Shown here piece after piece: positions 49,275 through 57,966 of a DNA stretch of 64,000 nucleotides (within the stretch, counting starts at the first letter, position 1; every line of letters starts with the position of its first letter). This DNA comes from Curtobacterium aurantiacum (GTDB lineage Bacteria; Actinomycetota; Actinomycetes; Actinomycetales; Microbacteriaceae). The position numbers were made by a program, and so were the translations under genes. The notes under the pieces were generated by a model. It was not told where the DNA came from. It saw only the letters and a program-made list of their open reading frames with translations, and did no database searches. The DNA lies in NCBI RefSeq assembly GCF_018598555.1, contig NZ_JAHEWN010000013.1, positions 40,884-104,883 on the forward strand, written 5' to 3'.

Positions 49275-50597
49275 TCAGTGGGTGACGATCGCCGGCACCG
49301 GCAGGTGGTGGCGCATCCGCACCGACAGGTGCAGGCCTCCGCGGCGGGCGAGCACGAGCGCGACCACGGCGGCCGCCGCGGCCGGCACGCCACCGGCGAC
49401 CATCATCCCCACGTGCGCCCCGAAGCGGTCCACGATCTGCCCCATCAGCGGCCCGCCGATCGCCTGCCCGCCGAGCAGCACCAGGACGTACAGCGACATC
49501 ACCCGGCCGCGGATCGCCACGTTCGACGACAGCTGCACGAGCGAGTTCGACGCGGTCTGGAACAGCAGCTGCGACATCCCGACGGCCACGAGCGCGACGG
49601 TGAACGGTGCGATCGCCGGGATCGAGCCCGAGACGACGAGCAGCACCCCCGTCCAGAACACCCCGCCGACGATGGTGCGGAGCCGGACGACGGCCCTCCG
49701 GGTGGACAGCAGTGCACCGACGAGGGCGCCGATCGCCACGGCGGAGTTGAACACGCCGTAGCCGCCGGCGCCGACGTCGTACACCTGTGACGCGAAGGCG
49801 GACAGCAGCACGGGCATGGTCAGCGCGAACACCGAGAAGAACGCGACGAGGATCACCGGCACGATGATCGTCGGCTTGTGCACGGCGTAGCGGAGGCCCT
49901 CCATCAGCTGCCCCTTGCCGCGTGGCGCCGGGGGCGTGCGGTGCAGTTCGGAGACCTTCAGGAACCCGAGCGTCACGACGACCGCGACGCAGGCGATCGC
50001 GTTCACGCCGAACGACCAGCCCGCCCCGACCGCGACGAGCAGGGCGCCCGACAGTGCCGGCCCGATCATCCCGCCCAGCTGGAACACCGACGAGTTCACG
50101 CTGATCGCGTTCCGCAGGTGCTTGTGCCCGACGATCTCGGTGACGAACACCTGCCGCGCCGGGTTGTCGATCACGGTGACCATGCCCACCAGGAACGCGA
50201 TCACCCAGATGTGCCACGCCTCGACGACGCCGGCGAGCGTCAGCACGGCGAGCAGCGCGGACAGCACCGCGAACGCGCCCTGCGTGATCATCATGAGCGC
50301 ACGCTTCGAGAACCGGTCGACGAGCACCCCGCCGAGCAGCCCGAACAGCAGCATCGGCGCGAACTGACAGGCCACCGTGATGCCGACCTGCGCGACCGAC
50401 CCGGTGAGCTCGAGCACGAGCCAGTCCTGGGCGATGCGCTGCATCCAGCCGGCGGTCATCGCCACGAGGTTCGTCGCCGTGAACAGCCGGAAGTTCGGCA
50501 CGGACAGGGCGATGAGCGTGTGGCGCCACGGCGGTCGCGTGGCCTGGATCGGGAGCGGTTCGGTGGGCGGGGGGAGGGTCGTCGGTGACGCGCTCAC
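49275..50597 (-). CDS. MFS transporter, EntS-like exporter
   Basis: A 440-residue, 12-segment transporter with FRLFTATNLVAMTAGWMQRI AQDWLVLELT at the first helix. Motif A-like LLGGVLVDRFSKR lies between helices 2 and 3, and a typical IDNPARQVFVTEIV segment follows helix 4. This matches the DHA3/EntS branch that exports siderophores and drugs. The substrate is unknown. Divergent from a LysR gene with an LTTR box between them, it is likely induced by that regulator. Confidence 0.9.
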   Translation of the reverse strand: MSASPTTLPPPTEPLPIQATRPPWRHTLIALSVPNFRLFTATNLVAMTAGWMQRIAQDWLVLELTGSVAQVGITVACQFAPMLLFGLLGGVLVDRFSKRALMMITQGAFAVLSALLAVLTLAGVVEAWHIWVIAFLVGMVTVIDNPARQVFVTEIVGHKHLRNAISVNSSVFQLGGMIGPALSGALLVAVGAGWSFGVNAIACVAVVVTLGFLKVSELHRTPPAPRGKGQLMEGLRYAVHKPTIIVPVILVAFFSVFALTMPVLLSAFASQVYDVGAGGYGVFNSAVAIGALVGALLSTRRAVVRLRTIVGGVFWTGVLLVVSGSIPAIAPFTVALVAVGMSQLLFQTASNSLVQLSSNVAIRGRVMSLYVLVLLGGQAIGGPLMGQIVDRFGAHVGMMVAGGVPAAAAAVVALVLARRGGLHLSVRMRHHLPVPAIVTH

Positions 50598-50666
50598 GGT
50601 GCGGGGTTCTCCGGACGTCGGTGTGGATCTGGTACCCCAACGAAACTACGTGACCGCGCCCCATTC

Positions 50667-50687
50667 GATACCCCTATGGTGGCTATC
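50667..50687. promoter_or_regulatory. LTTR-type operator between MFS and LysR genes
   Basis: GATACCC-N7-GGCTATC (50667-50673, 50681-50687) is a near-perfect palindrome of LysR-box form. It is flanked by a wider CATTCGA (50662-50668) and TCGAATG (50702-50708) inverted repeat. Confidence 0.55.
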
Positions 50688-50740
50688 ACTCCATTGCGAT
50701 GTCGAATGACTGCGCGACCGCGCGAACGAACGAGGTGCCC

Positions 50741-51598
50741 GTGCTCGATCCTGTCCTGTTGCAGACGTTCCTGGCCGTGGCGGAGACCGGCAGCTTCACG
50801 CAGGCCGGCACCCGGCTCGGCATCAGCCAGCCGACGGTGTCGCAGCACGTCCGGCGCCTCGAGACCGCGGTGTCGCGCACGCTCGTCGCCCGGGACACCC
50901 GTGGTGTGGCCCTGACCGACAACGGGGACGCGATGGCCGGGTTCGCCAGGACGATCCTCGCCGCGCACGCCACCGCCGACGCCTACTTCTCCGGCGCGGC
51001 CACCCGCGGACGGCTGCGGTTCGGGGCCGCCGACGACCTCGCCATCACCCAACTGCCCCGGATCCTGCGGGACTTCCGGCGGCTGCACCCCCAGGTGAAC
51101 CTCGAGCTCACGGTGAACCAGTCGTCACCACTGCTCCGCCGGGTGCACGCCGGGCAGCTCGACCTGGTGTTCATCAAGCAGACGGCGGGGGAGTCCGCCG
51201 AGGGCACCCGGGTCGCCACCGACCAGATGGTGTGGATGGCGCAGGACGGCATCGCCCTCGAACCCGGTGAGCCCGTGCCGCTCATCGCCTACCAGGCGCC
51301 GAGCATCAGCCGGCAGATGGCGATCGACTCCCTCGAGGCCGCCGGCCGCACCTGGCGCATCACCTGCAACACGCGCGACGTCAACGGTGTGCTCGCGGCG
51401 GTCCGGGCGGGCATCGGCGTCGCGGTGTTCCCGCACTCGCTCATCCCGGCGGACCTGGTGAAGGTGTCGCAGCGGCTCGGGCTGCCGGACCTGCCGGCGG
51501 TGGACTACGTCCTCATCGCGAACCCGACGGTGCAGCGGGAGCCGATCGACGCCCTGACGAACGCGATCCTGTCGCGCGGGGTCGTCCGCGCCGTCTGA
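50741..51598 (+). CDS. LysR-family transcriptional regulator
   Basis: The 285-residue LTTR starts LDPVLLQTFLAVAETGSFTQ AGTRLGISQPTVSQHVRRLE, an exact helix-turn-helix, and has the effector domain with GQLDLVFIKQ and VRAGIGVAVFP. It should control the divergent MFS gene. I chose the GTG at 50741, which has AGG 8 nt upstream. GTG at 50735 or an ATG at 50699 are alternatives, but the latter start would place the operator too close to the coding region. Confidence 0.88.
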   Translation: MLDPVLLQTFLAVAETGSFTQAGTRLGISQPTVSQHVRRLETAVSRTLVARDTRGVALTDNGDAMAGFARTILAAHATADAYFSGAATRGRLRFGAADDLAITQLPRILRDFRRLHPQVNLELTVNQSSPLLRRVHAGQLDLVFIKQTAGESAEGTRVATDQMVWMAQDGIALEPGEPVPLIAYQAPSISRQMAIDSLEAAGRTWRITCNTRDVNGVLAAVRAGIGVAVFPHSLIPADLVKVSQRLGLPDLPAVDYVLIANPTVQREPIDALTNAILSRGVVRAV

Positions 51599-51688
51599 CC
51601 CGCGGGTGCATCGGCCGCGAGACGCCGGCGTGTTGCGGCGGGTGCGTGCGACGGGACGCCGTCGTGTTGTCCCGACACCGCCGAGTCA

Positions 51689-51800
51689 TCGAGACGCCGC
51701 GCTTTTCGACGGCGTCTCGACGGGCACGCGGCGTCGTGCGAACACGACGGCGTCTCGACGGGCACGCGGCGTCGTGCGAACACGACGGCGTCTCGACGGG
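51689..51800. repeat. 38-bp tandem repeats and hairpin between convergent genes
   Basis: Two exact 38-nt units (51708-51745 and 51746-51783) and a 17-nt third partial unit (51784-51800). The left end forms a hairpin, TCGAGACGCCG (51689-51699) with CGGCGTCTCGA (51710-51720). The unit contains GGCGTCTCGACGGG. Tandem copies without spacers argue against CRISPR. Confidence 0.8.
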
Positions 51801-51815
51801 ACGCCGGCCGCGGCC

Positions 51816-53102
51816 CTACGGGGCGAGCGTCGGGGTCGTGCCGGTGCCGGTGACGTCCGGCAGCGAGACGCCGACGAGCGGCAGCAGCGCCGCGGCGACC
51901 GCCCACAGCAGCACGATCGTCCCGACGCCACCGAGCACGGCGCCGACCAGGGCGACCGGCCGCTGCCACGTGGCCGTCCGGTCGCGCAGGGTCACGATCG
52001 AGAGCACCAGCGCGAGCAGTCCGAGCACCACGCCGACACCGTGCACGGTCGCGGGGGCGGAGAACCACCAGGCCGCCAGACCGATCGTCGCGATCCCGGC
52101 CACGGCACCGAGCACGGCACCGGCGGTCGCGCCGAGCGCACGGCGCGGCTCCGGCGTCGCGGCTGCGGCCACGGGCTGGTCGAGCAGTTCGGTCGGGAGG
52201 CCCGCATCGCCTCCGCCAGGACGCTCCGGCCCCGAGACGGGTGCGACCAGGGCCGCGGTCGCGGCGGCGTCCGCGGTCGGCGTGACCACGGGCACGACGG
52301 GGGCGACGGCCGCGGACGGCGTGGCGTGCAGCACGGCGTCGAACGACCGCCCGGGAGCCGGGACAGCGGCCGACTTCGCGGCGGCGGCGGCCTGCTGGTG
52401 GGCGAAGCGGCGGGGGGTCCGGTAGCCGATCGGTCCGACGGGCTCGGGCTCGGTGCCCTCGACGACGACGTGCTCGAGGCCGGGCACCGAGAACCGGGGC
52501 TGCCCGGCGACCGGGACGGTCGGGACGGCGGGTGCTGCGGGAGCAGGCGCTGCGGGGGTGGTCGCTGCCGGAGTGGGCATCGGTGCCGGCTCTGCGACGG
52601 CTGGCGCGACGGAGAGCGCGCCGGCGGTCGGAGCGACGGTCGGCGGGACCGTGGGAGCGGGCGTGGGGACGGCCACGGCGGGGGAGACGGGCATGGCGAG
52701 CGCTCCCGAGGGCGCGATCGTCGCCGCGGGCACCGCCGGGTTCTCGAACGGCACCGTGTGCACAGTCGGGGACATCGGGGCCGGGGGGAGCTGGTCCTGC
52801 TGCGGCGGGAAGTCCGGCACCGGGGCGTCGGATTCGACCAAGGCGGCGATCGACGTCGGCTCCGCTGCCGGTGCGTGCACGGCCGGCACGTGCGCTGCGG
52901 GCGCGACCATGGTGGGTGGGACCGGCGCCGCGTGGGCGGCGCGGGACGAGGCGGGGGTGGGGCGGGCCTCCCGGCCGGCGGCGTTCACGTGACCTGCTGC
53001 GGCGACGCGCTCGGGCGCGACCTCGTCGACGGGCGGCGCGGTCACCCAGGCCGGGACGGGGCGACGGGGCCGGTCCGATTCGGGCATGCGATGCGCTGCC
53101 AC
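51816..53102 (-). CDS. Proline/alanine-rich membrane protein
   Basis: Function not recognised. The 428-residue product has a roughly 290-residue low-complexity region rich in Pro, Ala, Val and Thr, with phrases such as AAPAPAAPAVPTVPVAG. A C-terminal membrane domain of four segments follows (about 315-425; GAVLGAVAGIATIGLAAWWF). The layout fits a cytoplasmic or periplasmic disordered tail linked to a DUF4190-like membrane part. The GTG at 53102 has GGAAGGAG at 7-8 nt, a strong support. A copy of the CGGGCCTCCCGG motif is embedded in the coding sequence. Confidence 0.7.
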   Translation of the reverse strand: MAAHRMPESDRPRRPVPAWVTAPPVDEVAPERVAAAGHVNAAGREARPTPASSRAAHAAPVPPTMVAPAAHVPAVHAPAAEPTSIAALVESDAPVPDFPPQQDQLPPAPMSPTVHTVPFENPAVPAATIAPSGALAMPVSPAVAVPTPAPTVPPTVAPTAGALSVAPAVAEPAPMPTPAATTPAAPAPAAPAVPTVPVAGQPRFSVPGLEHVVVEGTEPEPVGPIGYRTPRRFAHQQAAAAAKSAAVPAPGRSFDAVLHATPSAAVAPVVPVVTPTADAAATAALVAPVSGPERPGGGDAGLPTELLDQPVAAAATPEPRRALGATAGAVLGAVAGIATIGLAAWWFSAPATVHGVGVVLGLLALVLSIVTLRDRTATWQRPVALVGAVLGGVGTIVLLWAVAAALLPLVGVSLPDVTGTGTTPTLAP

Positions 53103-53187
53103 TGCGGCGCTCCTTCCGTCGACTGATCCATGCTCAGTTGTAGCGGCAACCGCTGTGAGGATCGCAGCCCCAGTTCGGGGTCGCCGG

Positions 53188-53193
53188 TACGTT
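53188..53193 (+). promoter_or_regulatory. -10 box TACGTT for the aldo/keto reductase gene
   Basis: TACGTT ends 6 nt before the ATG at 53200. Confidence 0.5.
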
Positions 53194-53199
53194 CGGGTG

Positions 53200-54168
53200 A
53201 TGACCGGAATCGAACACCGTCCCCTGGGCCCCTCGGGCCTCGTCGTCTCCACCGTCGGCCTCGGCTGCAACAACTTCGGCCGGCGGGGCACCGCGTCCGA
53301 GTCGCAGGAGGGCACCGACGCGGTCGTGTACGCGGCCCTCGACGCCGGCGTGACGCTCTTCGACACCGCGGACATCTACGGCGGCGAGCCGGGCATGTCC
53401 GAGGAGATGCTCGGGCGCTCGATCCGCGGCCGTCGTGACGAGATCGTCCTCGCGACCAAGTTCGGCATGGACATGCAGGGCGCGAACGGGCCGGACTGGG
53501 GCGTCCGCGGGTCCCGTCGGTACGTGCGGCTCGCCGTCGAATCGTCGCTCCGCCGCCTCGGCACGGACTGGATCGACCTCTACCAGATGCACCGGCCCGA
53601 CGACGTCACCCCGATCGAGGAGACGCTGTCGGTCCTCGACGACCTGGTGCGCGAGGGCAAGATCCGGTACATCGGTCACTCGAACTTCGCGGGGTGGCAG
53701 ATCGCCGAGGCCGAGCTGACGGCGTCCATCGCCGGGACCACGGCGTTCGTGTCCGCACAGAACGAGTACAGCCCGCTCGCCCGTGCCGCCGAGGCCGAGG
53801 TCCTGCCGGCCGTGCGGGCGTACGCGCTCGGGTTCCTGCCGTTCTTCCCGCTGTACAACGGGCTGCTCACCGGCAAGTACACGAAGGCCGGCGGGCCCGC
53901 CGACGGGCGGCTGTCGACGTCGAAGCCGCAGGTCCTCGAGGACGCCCCGTGGGACGTCCTCGACGACTACCAGCGGTTCTGCGACCACCGCGGCGTGACG
54001 ATGCTGCAGGCGACGTTCGCGTGGCTCCTGGCGCAGCCCGGGCTGTCGAGCGTCATCGCCGGGGCCACGAAGCCGGAGCAGATCACGCAGAACGTCGAGG
54101 CCGGCACCACGTGGACGCCGAGCGAGGACGACATCACCGACATGACGGTGATCTTCGACCGGGCCTGA
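53200..54168 (+). CDS. Aldo/keto reductase
   Basis: A 322-residue TIM-barrel NADPH reductase. The tetrad can be seen as Asp and Tyr in LFDTADIYGGEPGMSEEMLG, Lys in IVLATKFGMDM and His in DLYQMHRPDD. The NADPH pocket signature SSVIAGATKPEQITQNVEA closes the protein. It reduces aldehydes or ketones, with unknown substrate. A TACGTT box supports the ATG. It converges with the F420-reductase-like gene across a nested inverted repeat. Confidence 0.92.
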   Translation: MTGIEHRPLGPSGLVVSTVGLGCNNFGRRGTASESQEGTDAVVYAALDAGVTLFDTADIYGGEPGMSEEMLGRSIRGRRDEIVLATKFGMDMQGANGPDWGVRGSRRYVRLAVESSLRRLGTDWIDLYQMHRPDDVTPIEETLSVLDDLVREGKIRYIGHSNFAGWQIAEAELTASIAGTTAFVSAQNEYSPLARAAEAEVLPAVRAYALGFLPFFPLYNGLLTGKYTKAGGPADGRLSTSKPQVLEDAPWDVLDDYQRFCDHRGVTMLQATFAWLLAQPGLSSVIAGATKPEQITQNVEAGTTWTPSEDDITDMTVIFDRA

Positions 54169-54212
54169 GCGGGCGCGGGCGCAGGCCGGGGTTCGCTCGG
54201 TTCGCGCCGGTC

Positions 54213-54274
54213 GTTTCGCGCTGAGCGACAGGTCACGGGCCGCGGAGCCCGTGGGGTGTCGCTCAGCGCGAAAC
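54213..54274. terminator. Nested inverted repeat, TTTCGCGCTGAGCGACA family (convergent copy)
   Basis: Perfect 18-nt outer arms GTTTCGCGCTGAGCGACA (54213-54230) and its complement (54257-54274) enclose CACGGGC/GCCCGTG (54234-54240, 54247-54253). Arms are shared with 17174-17235, and the inner part with 56437-56476. Confidence 0.7.
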
Positions 54275-54301
54275 GGCGGCGGTGCGGCGCTGGTGCTGCG
54301 A

Positions 54302-54937
54302 CTAGCGCGTCGCGGCGGCCAGGGCGTCGCGCAGCTCGGCGGCGGTCATCCGCGGGCCGTAGCCGGGGGTGTCCCGCTGGATGCGCCAGCCCTCGGTGAG
54401 CGGTCCAGCGTCGACGACGTCGAAGCCGAACACGTCGATGAGCTCGGCGACGGTCTGCTTGGCGGAGTCGTCGTCGCCGGCGATGACGAGGGCACGTCGG
54501 TCCGGGGTGCCGGCGGGCGTCGCGTGGCCGGTCAGGTCGTCGGCGCCGATGTGGTTGAACGCCTTCACGACACGGGCGCCGGGCAGGTGGTCCTGCAGCA
54601 GCTCCGCCGTGGTCGTGGACTGGTCGTCGAGGGCGGCGATGTGGCCGTCGCGCTCCCAGTAGTAGTTGTTCGTGTCGATGACGACCTTGCCGACGAGGGG
54701 CTCGACGGGGATCGTCTCGATCGCGGCGAGCGGCACCGTCACCACGACGATGTCGCCCGCTGCGGCTGCCTCGTCGCGAGTGGCCGCGCGTGCGTCGTCG
54801 CCGAGTTCCGTGACCAGGTCGGTCAGGGTCTCCGGCCCGCGGGAGTTCGCGATGACGACCCGGTGGCCGTTCCGCACCGCCAGTCGTGCGAGCTGGGATC
54901 CGATGTTGCCTGCGCCGATGATTCCGATGGTGGTCAT
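54302..54937 (-). CDS. NADPH-dependent F420 reductase-like protein
   Basis: A 211-residue protein: MTTIGIIGAGNIGSQLARLA, VVIANSRGPETL, VDTNNYYWERDGHIAALDD and KAFNHIGADDL. This matches the NAD(P)-binding family that includes F420:NADP oxidoreductase and related proteins in actinobacteria. The true substrate could be F420 or a small imine. The ATG at 54937 is the conserved start. No close operon partner is seen on its strand. Confidence 0.8.
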   Translation of the reverse strand: MTTIGIIGAGNIGSQLARLAVRNGHRVVIANSRGPETLTDLVTELGDDARAATRDEAAAAGDIVVVTVPLAAIETIPVEPLVGKVVIDTNNYYWERDGHIAALDDQSTTTAELLQDHLPGARVVKAFNHIGADDLTGHATPAGTPDRRALVIAGDDDSAKQTVAELIDVFGFDVVDAGPLTEGWRIQRDTPGYGPRMTAAELRDALAAATR

Positions 54938-55013
54938 GGTGTCCCTGCAACGCTGCTCGACGTCGTGCATTCCCTGCGCGGCACGGACGCCCGGCGCGGA
55001 GCATGATGGCGGC

Positions 55014-55310
55014 ATGGACCACGAGTTCCGCGACGAGACCGATCAGGACCGCTACGCGATGTACGCCGGCGGCGAGCTCGTCAGCGTGCTCGACTACCGG
55101 GTGAACGGTGACGCGGTGGCGTTCCCGCACACCTACACGGTCCCGAAGCACCGTGGACACGGCTACGCGGCACAGCTCGTCGAGTACGCCGTCACCGACG
55201 TCGAGTCGTCGACCACGAAGCGCATCGTGCCGATGTGCTGGTTCGTCGGCAAGTGGTTCGACGACCACCCCGAGAAGGCCGACCTGCTCAGCCGCAGCGC
55301 CGCGGACTGA
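55014..55310 (+). CDS. GNAT family N-acetyltransferase (small type)
   Basis: The 98-residue protein shows the compact YidJ/NATD1-like GNAT layout: strand-rich ELVSVLDYRVNGDAVAFPHT YTVPKHRGHGYAAQLVEYAV, where HRGHGYA is the acetyl-CoA loop, then a short end IVPMCWFVGKWFDDHPE. The substrate is unknown. A CATGAT box 6 nt before the ATG suggests leaderless transcription. It is divergent from the F420-reductase-like gene. Confidence 0.84.
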   Translation: MDHEFRDETDQDRYAMYAGGELVSVLDYRVNGDAVAFPHTYTVPKHRGHGYAAQLVEYAVTDVESSTTKRIVPMCWFVGKWFDDHPEKADLLSRSAAD

Positions 55311-55351
55311 GCACCGGCCGAAGCGCACCCCCACCCACGGGTACCCGCCGG

Positions 55352-55357
55352 TATGGT
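55352..55357 (+). promoter_or_regulatory. -10 box TATGGT for the MarR/phosphoesterase unit
   Basis: TATGGT lies about 52 nt before the ATG at 55410, giving a leader of roughly 45 nt. Confidence 0.35.
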
Positions 55358-55409
55358 GACGGGACGACAAGGCCGCCGGCAGGCGTCGGCGCAGACAGGC
55401 TGGAGCACC

Positions 55410-55880
55410 ATGGAGCACCCGAGCTCGAAGGTCCGGAACAGCGACATCAGCCGGGCGTACACCGAGCTCGCCCGCATCACGCGCCGTGCGAGCATCCGTG
55501 CGCGCGGCTCGGACCAGGTGTTGAGCGTCGTCGACCAGTCCCTCGTCGACTTCGTCGTCCAGCACCCCGGCTGCATGGCCATCGACATCGCCCGCTACCT
55601 GCGGCTGAACCGATCGACGATCTCGCGGCAGCTGTCCGGGCTCCTCGCCACGGGGCTGGTGCGGACGACCGGCAGCGGCAGCGGCAACGCGAAGCCGCTC
55701 GAGGCGACCGACGCCGGCCGAGCAGCGCTCGAACGATCGGTGCAGCTGCACCGGGACGCGCTCGACGAACGGCTCGCCGACTGGTCGGACGACGACATCG
55801 CACTGCTCGCCGGACTGTTGGAGCGCCTGGGTGCCGCCGACGAGGCCGGACTCCCGATGCCGGCACCGACCGAGCCGTGA
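55410..55880 (+). CDS. MarR-family transcriptional regulator
   Basis: A 156-residue winged-helix protein: VDFVVQHPGCMAIDIARYLRLN RSTISRQLSGLLATGLVRTT, then EATDAGRAALERSVQLHRDA and a terminal helix. It likely represses its own unit. CTGGAGCACC precedes the ATG. The stop overlaps the start of the phosphoesterase gene by GTGA. Confidence 0.86.
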   Translation: MEHPSSKVRNSDISRAYTELARITRRASIRARGSDQVLSVVDQSLVDFVVQHPGCMAIDIARYLRLNRSTISRQLSGLLATGLVRTTGSGSGNAKPLEATDAGRAALERSVQLHRDALDERLADWSDDDIALLAGLLERLGAADEAGLPMPAPTEP

Positions 55881-56386
55881 CGACGTCGTTCGTCCTGCTG
55901 TCGGACACACACCTGCCGAAGCGCGCGAAGGACCTGCCGCCGGGGCTCTGGGCCGACATCGACGCCGCCGACCTCGTGGTGCACGCGGGGGACTGGGTCG
56001 ACCTGTCCACCCTGGACGCCGTGCAGGCGCGGTCCCGCCGCTTCGAGGGCGTCCGCGGCAACAACGACGGGCCGGAGTTCGACGACCGGCTGCCGCTCGT
56101 GGCCCGGTTCGGTGTCGAGGACCTGCGCGTCGCCCTGGTGCACGAGACCGGTGCCGCGACGGGCCGGGAGCGGCGGATGGACGCCGAGTACCCGGACACC
56201 GACGTGCTCGTCTTCGGCCACTCGCACATCCCGTGGGACACCGTGGCACCGTCGGGGATGCGCCTGCTCAACCCCGGTTCGCCCACCGATCGCCGCCGCC
56301 AGCCCGACCACACGTGGATGCGCGGCACGGTCACGGGCGCCGAGCTGTCCGTCGAGCTGGTGCGGCTGCCCCCGGTCGCCCGCTAG
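55877..56386 (+). CDS. YfcE-like metallophosphoesterase
   Basis: A 169-residue phosphodiesterase with metal motifs SDTHLP, HAGDW, GVRGNNDG, VHE (ALVHETG) and GHSHIPWD, matching the YfcE/MJ0936 group of two-metal phosphodiesterases. Substrates of relatives include 2',3'-cyclic nucleotides and artificial phosphodiesters. The GTG overlaps the MarR stop, so it is regulated with it. Confidence 0.88.
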   Translation: MTTSFVLLSDTHLPKRAKDLPPGLWADIDAADLVVHAGDWVDLSTLDAVQARSRRFEGVRGNNDGPEFDDRLPLVARFGVEDLRVALVHETGAATGRERRMDAEYPDTDVLVFGHSHIPWDTVAPSGMRLLNPGSPTDRRRQPDHTWMRGTVTGAELSVELVRLPPVAR

Positions 56387-56436
56387 CCCCTGTAGCCCGC
56401 TGGCCGCGGTAGCCCGCTGGCCCTGGTTTCGCGCCC

Positions 56437-56476
56437 ACCGACACCGCACGGGGCGCGGTGCCCGTGGGGTGTCGGT
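56437..56476. terminator. Nested inverted repeat at the end of the thiamine operon
   Basis: ACCGACACC (56437-56445) pairs with GGTGTCGGT (56468-56476), enclosing CACGGG/CCCGTG (56447-56452, 56461-56466). The inner sequence and the following GGGGTGTCGG are shared with the element at 54213-54274. The right arm touches the thiD stop codon. Confidence 0.6.
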
Positions 56477-57966
56477 CAGCGCGTGAGCTCGGCAGCAGCC
56501 GTCGGCATCCGGAAGAACGCGAGCTCCCACTCCGTCGAGCGCCGGAACGCCCGCGCCATCCGCCCCCGCTCGTCGCGCGTCGCCGCACGGGCCAGCTCCT
56601 CGACGAGCCGGGTCGCCTCGGCACTCGACGCCGCGAACCCCGGGTCCCCGTACGCCGTGATCCAGTCGGCGAAGGCGTGCCCGTCCGGAGCGACGCCGAG
56701 CTGCGACCCGACCCAGGCGTAGACCCGGAAGCACGGCAGCACCGCGGCGGCCAGCACCGCTGCTGACCCGGAGTCGGCGGCCTCCTGCAGGTGTGCGAGG
56801 TACCCGGCGCACGTGGGGTGCACGGGATCGTCGGCGTGCGAGCCGGCCAGCCGACGGTGGTGCAGGTCGCGGGCCTCGTCGGCACACCCCTGCGCAGCAG
56901 CTGCCCAGAAGGCAGCAGCAGCGCCAGCACCATCACCCGAACCGGAGGAACCAGCGAGCGCCGCCAGGTGCCGCTCGTACGCCCGCAGGTAGTGGACGTC
57001 CTGCGCCAGGTAGCCCGCGAACACCTCCGGCTCGAGGGTCCCGTCCCCGAGCCCCACCAGGAAGGCGCACTCGATCGTCTCCTGCAGCACCGACGTCGCA
57101 TCCGCCCACCACACGTCCGTGTACGACAGCGCCGGACGTGCCGCCCGCGCCTGCGCGCCGTGGTCGATCGGCCCGTTGCCGCTCCCGACCGACAGGGCGT
57201 CCGCCCCGTGCAGCGCTGCGGTGAGCCACTCCTTCGCCACCCCGACCGCGAGTTCCCAGTCGCCGTGCCGGCCGGCGAGCGTCGCGATCGCGCTGGAGAG
57301 CGAGCACCCGGTGCCGTGCGTGTTCGTCGTCGCGACCCGGGGACCGGCGAAGACGCGCACCGAACCGTCCGGCGCCACGAGCACGTCGTCCGAGGTCGGC
57401 CCCTCGTCGTGCCCACCCTTCGCCAGCACCAGGACGTCCCACCGCGCCGCCACCGCCCGCGCCGCCGCCAGCGACGAAGCCGCCAGCGACGAAGCCGATG
57501 ACGAGGACGCCGACACACCCGCCAGCTCCGCCAGCACCGCGAGCTCGGCCCGGTTCGGCGTCACCAGGTCGGCGAGGGCGAACAGCGCCCCCATGGCCGA
57601 CGCCGCGTCCTCGTCGAGCAACCGGTCCCCGCTCGTCGCCACCATCACCGGGTCGACGACGACCACCGGCGGCCGGTGCTCCCGCAGCCAGTCCGTCACG
57701 ACCCGCACGACTTCGGCGGTGCCGAGCATCCCGATCTTCACCGCGTCGACCACCACGTCGTCCGACACCGCGTCGAGCTGCTCCCGAAGGAACCCGACGT
57801 CCGGCACGTGCACCGACCGCACCCCGTGCGTGTTCTGCGCGACGAGCGCCGTCACGACGCCCATCCCGTACCCGTCGTGCGCCGCGATCGCCTTGAGGTC
57901 CGCCTGCATCCCGGCCCCGCCCGTCGGGTCGGTCCCGGCGATGCTCAGCACCCGTGGGACGCTCAT
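56476..57966 (-). CDS. thiD: ThiD-TenA fusion (HMP-P kinase / thiaminase II-like)
   Basis: The 496-residue fusion has an N-terminal ThiD ribokinase domain (SIAGTDPTGGAGMQADLKAI, GMGVVTALVAQNTHGV, NTHGTGCSLSSAIA near residue 215). Its C-terminal TenA domain (about 290-496) has WADATSVLQETIECAFLVGL. ThiD phosphorylates hydroxymethylpyrimidine; TenA salvages degraded thiamine to HMP. Two 15-bp in-frame direct repeats (57464-57493) extend a Ser/Ala loop in the ThiD domain. The ATG overlaps the thiE stop. It is the last gene of the thiM-thiE-thiD operon. Confidence 0.94.
   Translation of the reverse strand: MSVPRVLSIAGTDPTGGAGMQADLKAIAAHDGYGMGVVTALVAQNTHGVRSVHVPDVGFLREQLDAVSDDVVVDAVKIGMLGTAEVVRVVTDWLREHRPPVVVVDPVMVATSGDRLLDEDAASAMGALFALADLVTPNRAELAVLAELAGVSASSSSASSLAASSLAAARAVAARWDVLVLAKGGHDEGPTSDDVLVAPDGSVRVFAGPRVATTNTHGTGCSLSSAIATLAGRHGDWELAVGVAKEWLTAALHGADALSVGSGNGPIDHGAQARAARPALSYTDVWWADATSVLQETIECAFLVGLGDGTLEPEVFAGYLAQDVHYLRAYERHLAALAGSSGSGDGAGAAAAFWAAAAQGCADEARDLHHRRLAGSHADDPVHPTCAGYLAHLQEAADSGSAAVLAAAVLPCFRVYAWVGSQLGVAPDGHAFADWITAYGDPGFAASSAEATRLVEELARAATRDERGRMARAFRRSTEWELAFFRMPTAAAELTR

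Noticed and set aside
51708..51800. Possible CRISPR array
   Set aside because: The 38-nt units are directly adjacent with no spacers and there are no cas genes.
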